Of a stretch of DNA of 35,611 nt, positions 1 to 7,796 are shown in pieces. Positions within the stretch are counted from its first letter, which is position 1. Every line of letters starts with the position of its first letter. A program made the position numbers and the translations under genes. The stretch spans positions 1 through 35,611 of the forward strand of contig NZ_MUHX01000029.1 in assembly GCF_002007215.1 (NCBI RefSeq), written 5' to 3'. This stretch comes from Pyramidobacter sp. C12-8 (lineage in GTDB: Bacteria; Synergistota; Synergistia; Synergistales; Dethiosulfovibrionaceae). Under the pieces are notes generated by a model. That model saw nothing but the letters and a program-made list of their open reading frames with translations. It ran no database searches and was not told the origin of the DNA.

Positions 1-20
1 CCATAGCTAAAGCCTTTTGG

Positions 21-50
21 AACCACCGGCACTGCCGGTGGTTTTCGTTT
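21..50 (+). terminator. Rho-independent terminator of a gene left of the window
   Basis: A perfect 10-bp stem (AACCACCGGC with GCCGGTGGTT) closes a 3-base loop and is followed by a T-rich tail (TTCGTTTT region). Orientation fits a plus-strand gene ending before the window. The first 20 bases are too short to identify that gene. Confidence 0.75.
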
Positions 51-55
51 TACAA

Positions 56-94
56 CAAGAGGCCGCCTCAATACTCGATTGAGGTGGCCTCTTG
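56..94 (-). terminator. Terminator of the ABC transporter pair, possibly bidirectional
   Basis: A 17-bp stem with one G-U pair (56-72 with 78-94) closes a 5-base loop. It lies just beyond the stop of the minus-strand ABC gene at 138. T runs occur on the plus side (about 97-103), and a weaker U-rich stretch follows on the minus side. It probably ends the ABC operon and backs up the terminator at 21-50. Confidence 0.7.
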
Positions 95-137
95 GCTGTT
101 TTTCTCCGTATCCGCATTTCTTCGTGAAAGTCTCTGC

Positions 138-1862
138 CTACAGTCCCCAGTTTTGGCTTTCGGTCTGCAGGCGGGCCATGCGTGCGAACGGGCCGCCGCG
201 GCGCAGCAGCTCGCCGGGCGCACCCTGCTCGGCAACGGCGCCGCCGGAGAGCACGACGATCTTGTCGGCGCTGGCGACGGTGCGCAGGCGATGGGCGATG
301 ACGAGCACGGTCTTGTCGCGGATCAGGCGCGACAGGGCGGCCTGGATCTGCGATTCGTTCTCCACGTCCAACGCGGCGGTCGCCTCGTCGAGCAGGACGA
401 TCGGTGCGTCTTTGAGGATGGCGCGGGCGATGGAGATGCGCTGGCGCTCGCCGCCCGACAGCTCGCGCCCGTTTTCGCCGATCATGGTCCGCCAGCCCTC
501 GGGCAGCTTGTCCACAAACTCATCGCAGTGAGCCAAACGAGCGGCGGCGATCACCTCTTCATCGCCGGCGCCGCGGCGGCCGATGCGGATGTTTTCCATG
601 ACGGTGTTGTTGAACAGCGTCACGTCCTGGAAGACGATCGAAAAGAGCGAAAGCAGCCTTTCCGGGGCGATCTCCGCCACGTTTTCGCCGCCCACGGTGA
701 TTCTCCCCGCCGTCGTGTCCCAGAAACGTGCGGCCAGGCGGGACGCCGTGGTCTTGCCGCCGCCCGATGGGCCGACGAGGGCCGTCACTTCGCCCTGGCG
801 GGCCGTGAAGCTCACGTCTTTCAGCACGGACACGCCGCTTTCGTAGGCGAAGTCGACGTGCTCAAAGACGACGTCGTAGCCGCAGGGGTCCATTTCCTCG
901 CGTCCGTTCTGTATGGGGCCGTCGAGGATCTCGTTCATGCGCTCGATGTTGGTGCGCGTGGCAATGGCCGCGACCAAGTTCTGCAGCGCGCCTTCGAGCG
1001 GCGCGTAGACCCTCGAGGCCGCCATGAGAAACATGAAAAACGTCATGGCGTCCAGCGCTTTCCGCTGCATCAGCAGCGCGCCGGTCAGCGCCGTAGAGGC
1101 GACGCCCAGCCGCAGCAGCAGCGTGGCCAGCGTCACGAAGCAGGCGCTCAGAGATTCGGAGACGACGGCGCGGTGCTCGACCGCCCTGATTTTTTCGTCG
1201 AGACCGTCGAGATAGGCGTCTTCGGCGTTGTTCGACTTGAGGTCGCGCAGGCATTCCAGACATTCCTGAATGCCGTCGGCGCAGGCCATTTTCGCCGCCA
1301 TGGACTTGCGGTCGAGCGCCTGCTGAACCCGCGCGGAAAAGGCGACGACGGCGAAAGCCGGCGGCAGCACCCAGAGGACGGCCAGCGCCATGCGCCAGTC
1401 GAAGGCGCACAGCCCCGCCGAGACGACGGCGGCCGACAGCATCGCCCCGGCCAGCGCCGGCAGATAATGGGACTGGCTCTTTTCGAGCACGGCGCAGTCG
1501 TTCATGATCGAGCTGGAAAGATCGGCCAGATCCTTCCGTCCGAAGAAGGACAGGGGCAGGCGGCGCAGTTTTTCGGCCAGAGCGGTACGGCGCACGCCCG
1601 ATTCCACATAGGTGGAGAGATAGGTGCCGTCGTACTGCAATCTCGTGGCGGCGGCGATGAAGAGCAGACAGCCCGCGCAGGCGAGCGCGTAGATCAGGCC
1701 CCGTTCCGCGGCGATCCCGGCGGAAAGGTCGCGCACGAAGGCAAAAAGCAACCCGGCGGGGGCCATGAAGGAGATGTTCTGAAGCGTCTGCGCCAGACAG
1801 GCTCCGACGAACGCGCGCGCCCCCTGTTCGGAAAGGGCGAAACGGCGCTGCAGTTTTTTCAT
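138..1862 (-). CDS. ABC exporter-type half transporter (fused membrane and ATPase domains)
   Basis: This 574-residue protein combines an N-terminal six-helix membrane domain (about residues 1-320) with a C-terminal ATPase domain. Walker A (GPSGGGKT) starts near residue 364, the signature LSGGERQR near 468, Walker B (IVLLDEATAALD) near 488, and the switch His lies in IAHR near 524. Start choice: the ATG at 1862 overlaps the stop of the preceding ABC gene by one base and has GGAGG upstream. An in-frame extension to 1922 would run into that gene. The pair looks like a heterodimeric transporter of the ABCB/YbtPQ type, with substrate unknown. Because the partner gene carries an in-frame stop, this half may now lack its partner or act as a homodimer. 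The TetR gene just upstream is the obvious candidate regulator. Confidence 0.9.
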   Translation of the reverse strand: MKKLQRRFALSEQGARAFVGACLAQTLQNISFMAPAGLLFAFVRDLSAGIAAERGLIYALACAGCLLFIAAATRLQYDGTYLSTYVESGVRRTALAEKLRRLPLSFFGRKDLADLSSSIMNDCAVLEKSQSHYLPALAGAMLSAAVVSAGLCAFDWRMALAVLWVLPPAFAVVAFSARVQQALDRKSMAAKMACADGIQECLECLRDLKSNNAEDAYLDGLDEKIRAVEHRAVVSESLSACFVTLATLLLRLGVASTALTGALLMQRKALDAMTFFMFLMAASRVYAPLEGALQNLVAAIATRTNIERMNEILDGPIQNGREEMDPCGYDVVFEHVDFAYESGVSVLKDVSFTARQGEVTALVGPSGGGKTTASRLAARFWDTTAGRITVGGENVAEIAPERLLSLFSIVFQDVTLFNNTVMENIRIGRRGAGDEEVIAAARLAHCDEFVDKLPEGWRTMIGENGRELSGGERQRISIARAILKDAPIVLLDEATAALDVENESQIQAALSRLIRDKTVLVIAHRLRTVASADKIVVLSGGAVAEQGAPGELLRRGGPFARMARLQTESQNWGL

Positions 1863-3628
1863 CAGCACGAGGAGGCCTCCTTCGCCACTTTCCAGCTGGC
1901 GGCGCGCAGCGAGTCGCGCCACATGCGCGCGAACAGCCCGCCGCGTTCCGCGAGCTGGCCGAAAGCGCCCTGCTCGACAATCTTTCCGTTCTCGAGCACG
2001 CAGACGAGATCAGCGCGCTTCACGCTGCTCAGCCGGTGGGCGATCATGATCACGGTCTTGCCCTGCGACAGCCGCGACAGCGCCGCCTGGATGCGGGATT
2101 CGTTGTCGGGATCGGCAAAAGCCGTGGCCTCGTCGAGGATGAGGATGGGCGCGCTCTTAAGCATGGCCCGCGCGATGGCCAGTCGCTGCATCTCGCCGCC
2201 GGAAAGATAGACGCCCTTCGCGCCGATCTCGGTATCCGCGCCTCGCGGCAGCTTGGCGAGGATGTCGCCGCACTGTGCCGCCTCGAGCGCGGCGAACACT
2301 TCCTCGCGCGAGGCCGCGGGACGGCCGAGGCGCACGTTGTCGAAAATCGACGCCTTGATCAGCCGGCTGTCCTGAAACACGAACGAGACGAAGTCCGTCA
2401 GCTCCTTCTTGGCAATGTTACGGACGTCGACGCCGCCGATCAGCACGCGACCTTCCTGCGGGTCGAAGAAACGCGCGATCAACTGCGCCAGCGTGCTCTT
2501 GCCGCTGCCCGACGGTCCTACCAGCGCCGCCCGCATCCCCGCTTCGATGCGCAGCGACAGGCCGTCGACGGCCTTCTTGCCGGGAGCGTAGCTGAAGCTC
2601 ACGTTTTCCAGCGTCACCGAGGCGTCGTGCGGATGCTCGCCGTGCTCCGGCTGAGACAGGGGTTTTAAGGCCAGCACGCCGTCCACGCGGCGCAGCGCGT
2701 CGGTCACGGTCATGCGGTTCTCGACCAGGTACATGATCTTTTGAAAATTGACGGCGACGGCCGGCGTGACGACGACGTAGAAGATCAGGTCGCTCAGCAG
2801 CCCCGGCGTGACGCCGCCGCGCGCCAGCCACAAGCCGCCGCCGATCAGGAACAGGAACGCCGACTGCACCAGCGCCGTGAAGAGGATCATATGGGGGCGC
2901 ATGGCTTTGGTGTAGCCGATGACCCACTTTTCGTAGCGTTCGATGGCGCCGCGGAAGCGCTTGAAGGAGAACACGCTCTGCCCGAACGTCTTCACCACGG
3001 GGATGCCGCGGATGTACTCGACCGCCTCGTTTTCCATGTCCTTGAGGGCATTCTGATAATCGCCCATCTGCCGCTGCATGTCGGGCCCCACCATGGCGCG
3101 CATCGACAGCGCCGCGAGAAAGGCCGGCAGCAGGCTGAGCAGTCCCAGCCGCCAGTCGAAAAACAGGATCAGCGCCCCCAGCCCCGCCGTGGAAGCAAGC
3201 GTCGCGCTGGCGTCGGGCAGCTGGTGAGCCAGATAGTTCTCCGTCGCCGCCGAACAGTCGGTGACAATCGAGCGCAGCTTGCCGGTACCCAGGTTTTCGG
3301 CGCTGCCCAGCGGCAGCCCGGCGATGTGGCGCATGAGGCGGATACGCATGTTGACCGCCACGCGGAACGCCGCCAGATGCGAACACATCAGCCCGAGGAC
3401 GAAGACGACCAGCGACAGCGCCGCCGCGGCCACGGCTTTCTAGCCCCAGGCGGCCATGTCCGCCGAGGCGCCGCCGCCCAGCGCCGCGGCGCAGATCTTC
3501 CAGATGAAGACGAACGGCGCCAGCCCCAGCAGGGCCGACAGCGCCGACAACACCCACGAAGCCCGCGTCAGGCGGCGGTAGCTTCCGGCATACTCCATCA
3601 GCCGAGGCAATATTCGCTCTCCTCTCAC
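1862..3628 (-). pseudogene. ABC exporter-type half transporter interrupted by an in-frame TAG
   Basis: The natural start is a GTG at 3628 preceded by AAGGAGG about 8 bases away. Reading gives 62 residues including transmembrane helix 1, then TAG at 3442-3440. The same frame then continues without interruption for 525 codons to 1862. Joined, the frame has 589 codons, the normal size of an ABC half exporter. The distal part holds helices 2-6, Walker A (GPSGSGKST), signature LSGGEMQR and Walker B (ILILDEATAFAD). The DEATAFAD form is common in siderophore-associated ABC proteins such as YbtPQ and IrtAB. No frameshift is needed, so a single nonsense change (for example TTG or TGG to TAG) explains it. 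Alternatives are a sequencing error, suppression or readthrough, or reinitiation at a downstream GTG, which would give a protein without helix 1. Confidence 0.8.
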
Positions 3629-3683
3629 GATAAAACCTCCTTTTGCTTCTTCATTTAATTAGAAATAACTAACTCACACGGCG

Positions 3684-3707
3684 ATAAAAAAAGGGCTGTT
3701 ATAGCCC
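3684..3707 (-). terminator. Terminator of the TetR gene, overlapping its stop codon
   Basis: On the minus strand GGGCT-ATAAC-AGCCC forms a short stem followed by about seven Ts. The TAA stop of the TetR gene (3701-3699) lies in the loop. The stem is only 5 bp, so termination may be partial, which would let some transcription continue into the ABC genes 60 bases downstream. Confidence 0.55.
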
Positions 3708-4313
3708 CATCAGCTTCGCCCAGCCGGCGCGGTGAAAATCGCAGAGTTGGTCGATGCATTTCAGCGCTTCTTCGGGCGGCACGTCGTGAACGACCAGCTC
3801 GGACAGCGCCGTGAAAAGCCCGCTGACGACGATGTGCTCGAAGAACGGACTGGGCGTTCTCACGGCGCGCCCGCGCGCCGCCATGACCGACATGAAGCCG
3901 TGCGTTTCGGCGATCTCGCGTTCCGTCAAGCGATGGACGAAGCCGCCGCATTTCGACGACTCCGGCGCCGCGAGGATCAGCCGGAAGGCGTCGCGGTGGG
4001 CGCGCGCGTATTCGTACATGGCCTTCATGCACCGGCGCCCCACTTCGCCCATGGCGTGGATCTGCTCTTCCGGCGCCATTCTTTTGAAATCCGCCGCGCC
4101 CGCTTCGTACAGTTCCATGAGACGCCGCGCGTGCGGCAAAACCAGCGCGTCGAACAATTCTTCCTTGCTCGCGTAGTAGCGGTAAAACGCGCCCGTCGTC
4201 ACGCCCACGCTTTTGACGATCTGCCGCAGCGACGCGCCGCGAAACCCCTTTCGCAAAAACTCCGCCGTCGCCGCCGCGAGGATCTTCGCCTGCGTTTCCG
4301 ACTCCCGTTCCAT
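3699..4313 (-). CDS. TetR/AcrR-family transcriptional regulator
   Basis: This 204-residue protein has the TetR DNA-binding domain in its first 55 residues: helix 1 (TQAKILAAATAEFLRKGF), then ASLRQIVKSVGVTTGAFYRY, then FDALV at the start of the ligand domain. The C-terminal 150 residues are a variable helical ligand and dimer domain, so the effector cannot be read. The ATG at 4313 is preferred because it has a purine-rich site (GGGGGAAAGGGA) directly upstream and the TetR fold begins right after it. A longer in-frame reading to 4538 would cross the operator and parS. A 28-bp palindrome sits 16 bases before the start, typical of autorepression. The ABC half transporters follow on the same strand after about 70 bases, so the regulator probably controls an efflux or uptake system. 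Confidence 0.9.
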   Translation of the reverse strand: MERESETQAKILAAATAEFLRKGFRGASLRQIVKSVGVTTGAFYRYYASKEELFDALVLPHARRLMELYEAGAADFKRMAPEEQIHAMGEVGRRCMKAMYEYARAHRDAFRLILAAPESSKCGGFVHRLTEREIAETHGFMSVMAARGRAVRTPSPFFEHIVVSGLFTALSELVVHDVPPEEALKCIDQLCDFHRAGWAKLMGL

Positions 4314-4328
4314 TCCCTTTCCCCCGTG

Positions 4329-4356
4329 GATAACAATGTTATATAACGATGTTATC
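4329..4356. promoter_or_regulatory. TetR-type palindromic operator
   Basis: A 28-bp near-perfect palindrome reads GATAACA, 2 bases, GTTATATAAC, 2 bases, TGTTATC; 24 of 28 positions are symmetric. It lies 16-43 bases upstream of the TetR start and overlaps AT-rich bases suited to a -10 box on the minus strand. It most likely binds the TetR protein itself. Confidence 0.75.
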
Positions 4357-4411
4357 TTAGAGCGGAACGAATTCCCTGTCAAGCCCCGTCCCCAAAATGG
4401 GGAAACGGCGC

Positions 4412-4427
4412 TGTTCCACGTGGAACA
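4412..4427. other. parS-like ParB binding site, copy 1
   Basis: The perfect 16-bp palindrome TGTTCCACGTGGAACA matches the conserved chromosomal parS consensus (TGTTNCACGTGNAACA) bound by ParB/Spo0J. It lies in the intergenic gap between the TetR promoter and the ankyrin gene terminator. An identical site is at 25968. Clustered parS sites usually mark the replication-origin region. Confidence 0.8.
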
Positions 4428-4431
4428 ATTG

Positions 4432-4479
4432 AAGCGGGCGGAAGCCGATGATCCCGATGCCATCGGCTTCCGCCCGCTT
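4432..4479 (-). terminator. Long terminator-like hairpin after the small ankyrin gene
   Basis: A 19-bp perfect stem (AAGCGGGCGGAAGCCGATG with its complement) closes a 10-base loop. It lies 29 bases beyond the stop of the minus-strand ankyrin gene. The minus-side tail is only moderately T-rich, and a T5 tract lies on the plus side. Its arm resembles the hairpins at 17412 and 25914. Confidence 0.6.
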
Positions 4480-4507
4480 TCCGTTTTTCGAGCACCGGCG
4501 AACGGAT

Positions 4508-5179
4508 TCAGCGATATCGATCCAGGCAGTCCGGCCACAGCGAACCGCGCAGGACCGGATTGGCGCGGGCGTAATCGGCGGCGCGGCGGCCGGAGGCGTC
4601 TTTCGGCCGGAGATCGGCGCCCTTTTTCAGCAGCAGGTCAATTATTTCCGCCCGGCCGCTTTCGGCCGCGGCCATCAGCGCCGTGACGCCCGAGGCGCTG
4701 GCCCAGTTCAGCGTGTCGGGGGCGGCTTCGATCAGCGCGGCCAGCACGGCGGCGCTGGGATTGCCGCGCGCGGCGAGGATCAGCGCGGTGCTGCCGGTCA
4801 TGTCGGTCAGGCGCGGATCGGCGCCGCATTTCAACAGCGCCCGCGCGATGCGGGCGCGTGGGTTGCGCAGGGCGGCCACCATCAGCGGCGTCAGTCCCTG
4901 AAAGTTGGCCTTGTTCACTTCGGCGCCCCTTCTCACCAGATATTCGATCACGCGCGGGTCGTCCTGCTCGCCGGCGGCGCAGATCAGCGGGCTCTGGCCG
5001 GTGGCTTCGAGGCGGTTCACGTCGGCGTTGCGGCGCACGCCCTTGCCGACCTGCGAGAGTTTGCCGCGGGCGCAGCAGGCGAGAAATTCGTCCTGCGGCA
5101 TCACGCCGCGCGCCGCCGCCCCGGCGGCACAGGCCAACGTCAGTACGGCAGCCAGCGCAAAGATCAATTTTCTGCTCAT
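4508..5179 (-). CDS. Small secreted ankyrin-repeat protein
   Basis: This 223-residue protein starts with a signal peptide (MSRK, then a hydrophobic stretch to about residue 22 ending AGAAA). Roughly five ankyrin repeats follow, recognisable by GQSPLICAA, GLTPLMVAA, GSTALILAA and GVTALMAAA and by the recurring LL-x-x-GAD turns. The ATG at 5179 is chosen because it begins the signal peptide and has GGGAG 9-13 bases upstream; an in-frame extension to 5467 has no coding character. Secreted ankyrin proteins act as binding scaffolds in the envelope; the partner is unknown. The start of the mature region (PQDEFLACCARGKL) resembles that of the much larger ankyrin protein at 33921 (TQREFVDLCRDGSP), so the two are likely paralogues. 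Confidence 0.85.
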   Translation of the reverse strand: MSRKLIFALAAVLTLACAAGAAARGVMPQDEFLACCARGKLSQVGKGVRRNADVNRLEATGQSPLICAAGEQDDPRVIEYLVRRGAEVNKANFQGLTPLMVAALRNPRARIARALLKCGADPRLTDMTGSTALILAARGNPSAAVLAALIEAAPDTLNWASASGVTALMAAAESGRAEIIDLLLKKGADLRPKDASGRRAADYARANPVLRGSLWPDCLDRYR

Positions 5180-5274
5180 GACAAACGCTCCCTTTGCCGG
5201 AAGATTTTTCGAATCCATTATCTCATTTTTCCGCGCCGGCGCATCGGTGATTTTGCCAACCGCACGGCCGGCGC

Positions 5275-5303
5275 TTGACGTGAAGGGAACTCGAGGCTGT
5301 AAC
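5275..5303 (+). promoter_or_regulatory. Possible promoter of the DUF362-permease pair
   Basis: TTGACG at 5275 is followed after 17 bases by TGTAAC at 5298, about 80 bases before the ATG at 5385. The -10 match is only fair. Confidence 0.35.
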
Positions 5304-5384
5304 ATTTTATACGGACGGCCGGGCAGGGAGCGCAGGCCGCCAGGCACAACGCACGTGAATTCATGATGAAAGAAGTGATTCAGG

Positions 5385-6338
5385 ATGAAGAAATTCATGC
5401 GTTTCGCACTGTTGGGTTTAGTGGTTCTGGTCTCGTTCGTCTCGTCCGTTTTCGCCGCGGCGCCCAAGGAGATCCCCGTCGTCTACATGACGAAGAGCAT
5501 CACGCCGGAGGGAATGGTGCGGGCCTACCAAGCTCTGAACTGGAAGCCGTCGGGACGGGTCGCCGTCAAACTGAGCACCGGTGAGCCGCCGGCAAGCAAC
5601 TATCTGCGTCCGCAGTTGATCGCCGACGTGGTCCGCCTCGCGGGCGGCACCATTGTGGAGTGCAACACGGCGTATGGAGGATCGCGCGCCGAGTCGGCCA
5701 TGCACTATCAGGTCGCGAAAGATCACGGCTTCACGGCCATCGCCCCTTTCACGATCCTCGACGAAAAAGGCGACGCCTCTCTGCCCGCAGCGGGCGTCCA
5801 TTTGAAAGAAAACCTTGTCGGCAAAGCTTTCGCCGATTTCGATTCCTATCTGGTGCTGACGCACTTCAAGGGTCACGCCATGGCCGGGTTCGGCGGCGCG
5901 ATCAAGAACATTTCCATCGGCCTCGCCTCGCGCACCGGCAAGTGCCTGATCCACTCCGCGGGAAAGAGTCGCACCAATCCCTGGGGCGGCGTGCAGGATC
6001 ATTTCCTCGAGTCCATGGACGAAGCCGGCAAATCCGTCTCCGACGCGCTCGGACAAGGAGCGCGCATCGCCTACGTCAACGTCATGAACCGCCTCTCGGT
6101 CGACTGCGACTGCGACGGCCATCCCGACGAACCCGACATGCACGACGTCGGCATCCTTTCCTCGAGCGACCCGGTGGCGCTCGACCAGGCCTGCGTCGAC
6201 CTCGTTTACGCGCAAAAGGACGGCGAGGGCGCCTCGCTGGTAAACCGCATCGAGTCGCGCCACGGCCTCCACACGCTGGAAAACGCCGAGAAGATCGGCC
6301 TCGGCCGCCGCAAGTACAGGCTGGTCTCCCTTGATTGA
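5385..6338 (+). CDS. Secreted DUF362-domain protein
   Basis: This 317-residue protein has a signal peptide (MKKFMRF, hydrophobic to about residue 24, ending VFAAA), then a DUF362 domain over nearly its whole length. Supporting motifs are KLSTGEPP near the N-terminus, THFKGHAMAGFGGAIKN in the middle, and DCDCDGHPDEPDMHDVGI followed by SSDPVALDQACVDLVY near the end. The Cys/His-rich DCDC segment looks like a metal or cluster ligand set, as in other DUF362 proteins. No separate ferredoxin domain is present. Function is not established for the family. The stop overlaps the start of the permease gene by 8 bases, so the two are co-translated; a secreted metal-handling protein paired with a membrane permease is a reasonable but unproven reading. 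Confidence 0.85.
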   Translation: MKKFMRFALLGLVVLVSFVSSVFAAAPKEIPVVYMTKSITPEGMVRAYQALNWKPSGRVAVKLSTGEPPASNYLRPQLIADVVRLAGGTIVECNTAYGGSRAESAMHYQVAKDHGFTAIAPFTILDEKGDASLPAAGVHLKENLVGKAFADFDSYLVLTHFKGHAMAGFGGAIKNISIGLASRTGKCLIHSAGKSRTNPWGGVQDHFLESMDEAGKSVSDALGQGARIAYVNVMNRLSVDCDCDGHPDEPDMHDVGILSSSDPVALDQACVDLVYAQKDGEGASLVNRIESRHGLHTLENAEKIGLGRRKYRLVSLD

Positions 6339-7230
6339 CGTCCTGCAGCGGGAGTTCGTCTACATCGGCTATTACTTCACCGTTCAGTTCCGGCAGATCT
6401 TCCGTTACTGGCTGCTGGGCATGCTGATCGGTTCGGCCGTGGCGGTCTTCGGCAAACAAAGGATCCACGGCGCTTTCAGCCGGCTGCAAGGGCGAAAACT
6501 CGGCCTGCTCGGCATCGTCCCCGCCTGCCTGCTGGGGATCGCTTCGCCGCTGTGCATGTACGGCACGATCCCCGTCGCCGCGTCGTTTTCCGCACAGGGC
6601 ATGCGCGACGACTGGCTGGCCGCCTTCATGACGGCCTCGGTGCTGCTGAACCCGCAGCTGCTCGCGTACAGCGCCGCGCTGGGGACGACGATGCTGGCCG
6701 TGCGCGCGCTGTCGTGCTTTCTCTGCGGCGTCGCCGCGGGATTGCTGGTCCATTTTTTCTGCCGGAAGGGAGTCTTCAACTTCGCGGGCTTTTCCGCGCC
6801 GGAGAACCGCGACGCCGATCCCAACGTCCTGTTCCGCTTCGCCAAAAACTTCGGCCGCAACGTGCGCGTCACCGGCGGCTGGTTCCTAGCCGGCATTTTG
6901 CTGTCGGCGCTCTTTCAGCGCTACGTGCCGGCCGACGCTTTCGCCAAACTCTTCGGAAAACATGAAGGCTTCGGCGTGCTGATGGCTGCCACGGTCGGCG
7001 TACCGCTCTACGCCTGCGGAGGCGGCACCATCCCCCTGCTTCAGAGCTGGCTCGCCGACGGCATGAGCGCCGGCAGCGCCGCCGCTTTCATGATCACCGG
7101 TCCGGCGACGAAGATCACCAACCTCGGCGCGCTCAAGATCGTTTTGGGACCGCGCAGTTTTTCGCTCTACCTGGCCTTCGTGATGCTCTTCTCGCTGCTG
7201 ACGGGGCTGCTGGTGAATCTGGCGGTTTAA
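6331..7230 (+). CDS. ArsP/SO_0444-type membrane permease
   Basis: A hydrophobic 299-residue protein with about eight membrane helices. Two family-like signature loops are visible: SPLCMYGTIPVAASF in the first half, and VPLYACGGGTIPLL followed by FMITGPATKITNLGALK in the second. This two-half arrangement matches the PF03773 permease family, whose members export arsenicals or move transition metals. The membrane Cys residues in PLCMYG and YACGGG could bind such a substrate. The start is taken as TTG at 6331, overlapping the DUF362 stop by 8 bases; no good ATG lies near. A strong hairpin terminator follows 19 bases after the stop, so this is a two-gene operon. The substrate is unknown. Confidence 0.8.
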   Translation: MIDVLQREFVYIGYYFTVQFRQIFRYWLLGMLIGSAVAVFGKQRIHGAFSRLQGRKLGLLGIVPACLLGIASPLCMYGTIPVAASFSAQGMRDDWLAAFMTASVLLNPQLLAYSAALGTTMLAVRALSCFLCGVAAGLLVHFFCRKGVFNFAGFSAPENRDADPNVLFRFAKNFGRNVRVTGGWFLAGILLSALFQRYVPADAFAKLFGKHEGFGVLMAATVGVPLYACGGGTIPLLQSWLADGMSAGSAAAFMITGPATKITNLGALKIVLGPRSFSLYLAFVMLFSLLTGLLVNLAV

Positions 7231-7248
7231 AGCCTGGACGCAGTTAAA

Positions 7249-7298
7249 ACACAACGAGCCGCCAACCTGTTTTACAGCAGGCTGGCGGCTCGTTGTGT
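7249..7298. terminator. Bidirectional terminator between convergent operons
   Basis: A 16-bp perfect outer stem (ACACAACGAGCCGCCA with its complement) encloses a second small stem (CCTG/CAGG). It lies between the plus-strand permease stop and the minus-strand HAD gene stop, with A/T-rich flanks on both sides. Confidence 0.75.
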
Positions 7299-7319
7299 CT
7301 TGTGTGGCGATCGTGATTT

Positions 7320-7790
7320 TCAATTCCGCAGCGTCGCTCTGAGGCGGTCGGGTTTGAGGAGCAGGTCGAGGGCGTCGGCGGCGGTTGCGGCGATCACGTC
7401 GGCGTGGGGCAGCAGGGCAGCGCAGAGACCTTCGCCTTCGAGCACGGCGACGGAGAGGGCGGCGAGGTCGAACATGGGAATATCGTTGAAGCCGTTGCCG
7501 AAGCAGGCGACGCCGCCGCGCAGCCCGGCGACGATCTCTTTCTTGCAGGCCCCCGCCCCCGCGCGCGGAAAGGCGTGCACCTCCACGCCCAGCGGTTCGC
7601 ACTGAGCGCGCACGGTGCCGTAGGTATCGGCGGTGAGCACGTGGACGCCGACGAGTTCCAGCAGTTCGAGCAGGCGCGATCTGACGCTTTCAAGCACTCG
7701 TCCGTCGACGGCGACGGTGCCGTTGTAGTCGAGCGCGACGTGGGCGATTTCCAGCGGCTCGGCACGGCCGGGGATCTCGATGCGGATCAC
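7320..7790 (-). CDS. HAD-superfamily protein, soluble P-type-ATPase-like
   Basis: This 156-residue protein is a minimal HAD-like fold. Motif I is ALDYNGTVAVDG (Asp nucleophile followed two places later by Asn instead of the usual Asp), motif II is in VLTADTYGT, and motif III/IV is FGNGFNDIPMF. The DYNGT form matches the small cytosolic group described as soluble P-type ATPase-like (COG4087), whose reaction is not settled. The missing second Asp argues against an ordinary phosphatase. The start is a GTG at 7790, 6 bases after the coaX stop, so it is probably translated from the coaX transcript. Its role with pantothenate kinase is unclear. Confidence 0.75.
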   Translation of the reverse strand: MIRIEIPGRAEPLEIAHVALDYNGTVAVDGRVLESVRSRLLELLELVGVHVLTADTYGTVRAQCEPLGVEVHAFPRAGAGACKKEIVAGLRGGVACFGNGFNDIPMFDLAALSVAVLEGEGLCAALLPHADVIAATAADALDLLLKPDRLRATLRN

Positions 7791-7796
7791 GGCGGC

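Noticed and set aside
84-2210. A 708-residue plus-strand frame
   Set aside because: It lies antisense to the two ABC transporter genes and has no domain; it is a by-product of codon bias.
3440-3442. Pyrrolysine codon
   Set aside because: A lone TAG in an ABC transporter with no methylamine methyltransferase genes nearby is better explained by mutation; pyl genes were not seen in the window.
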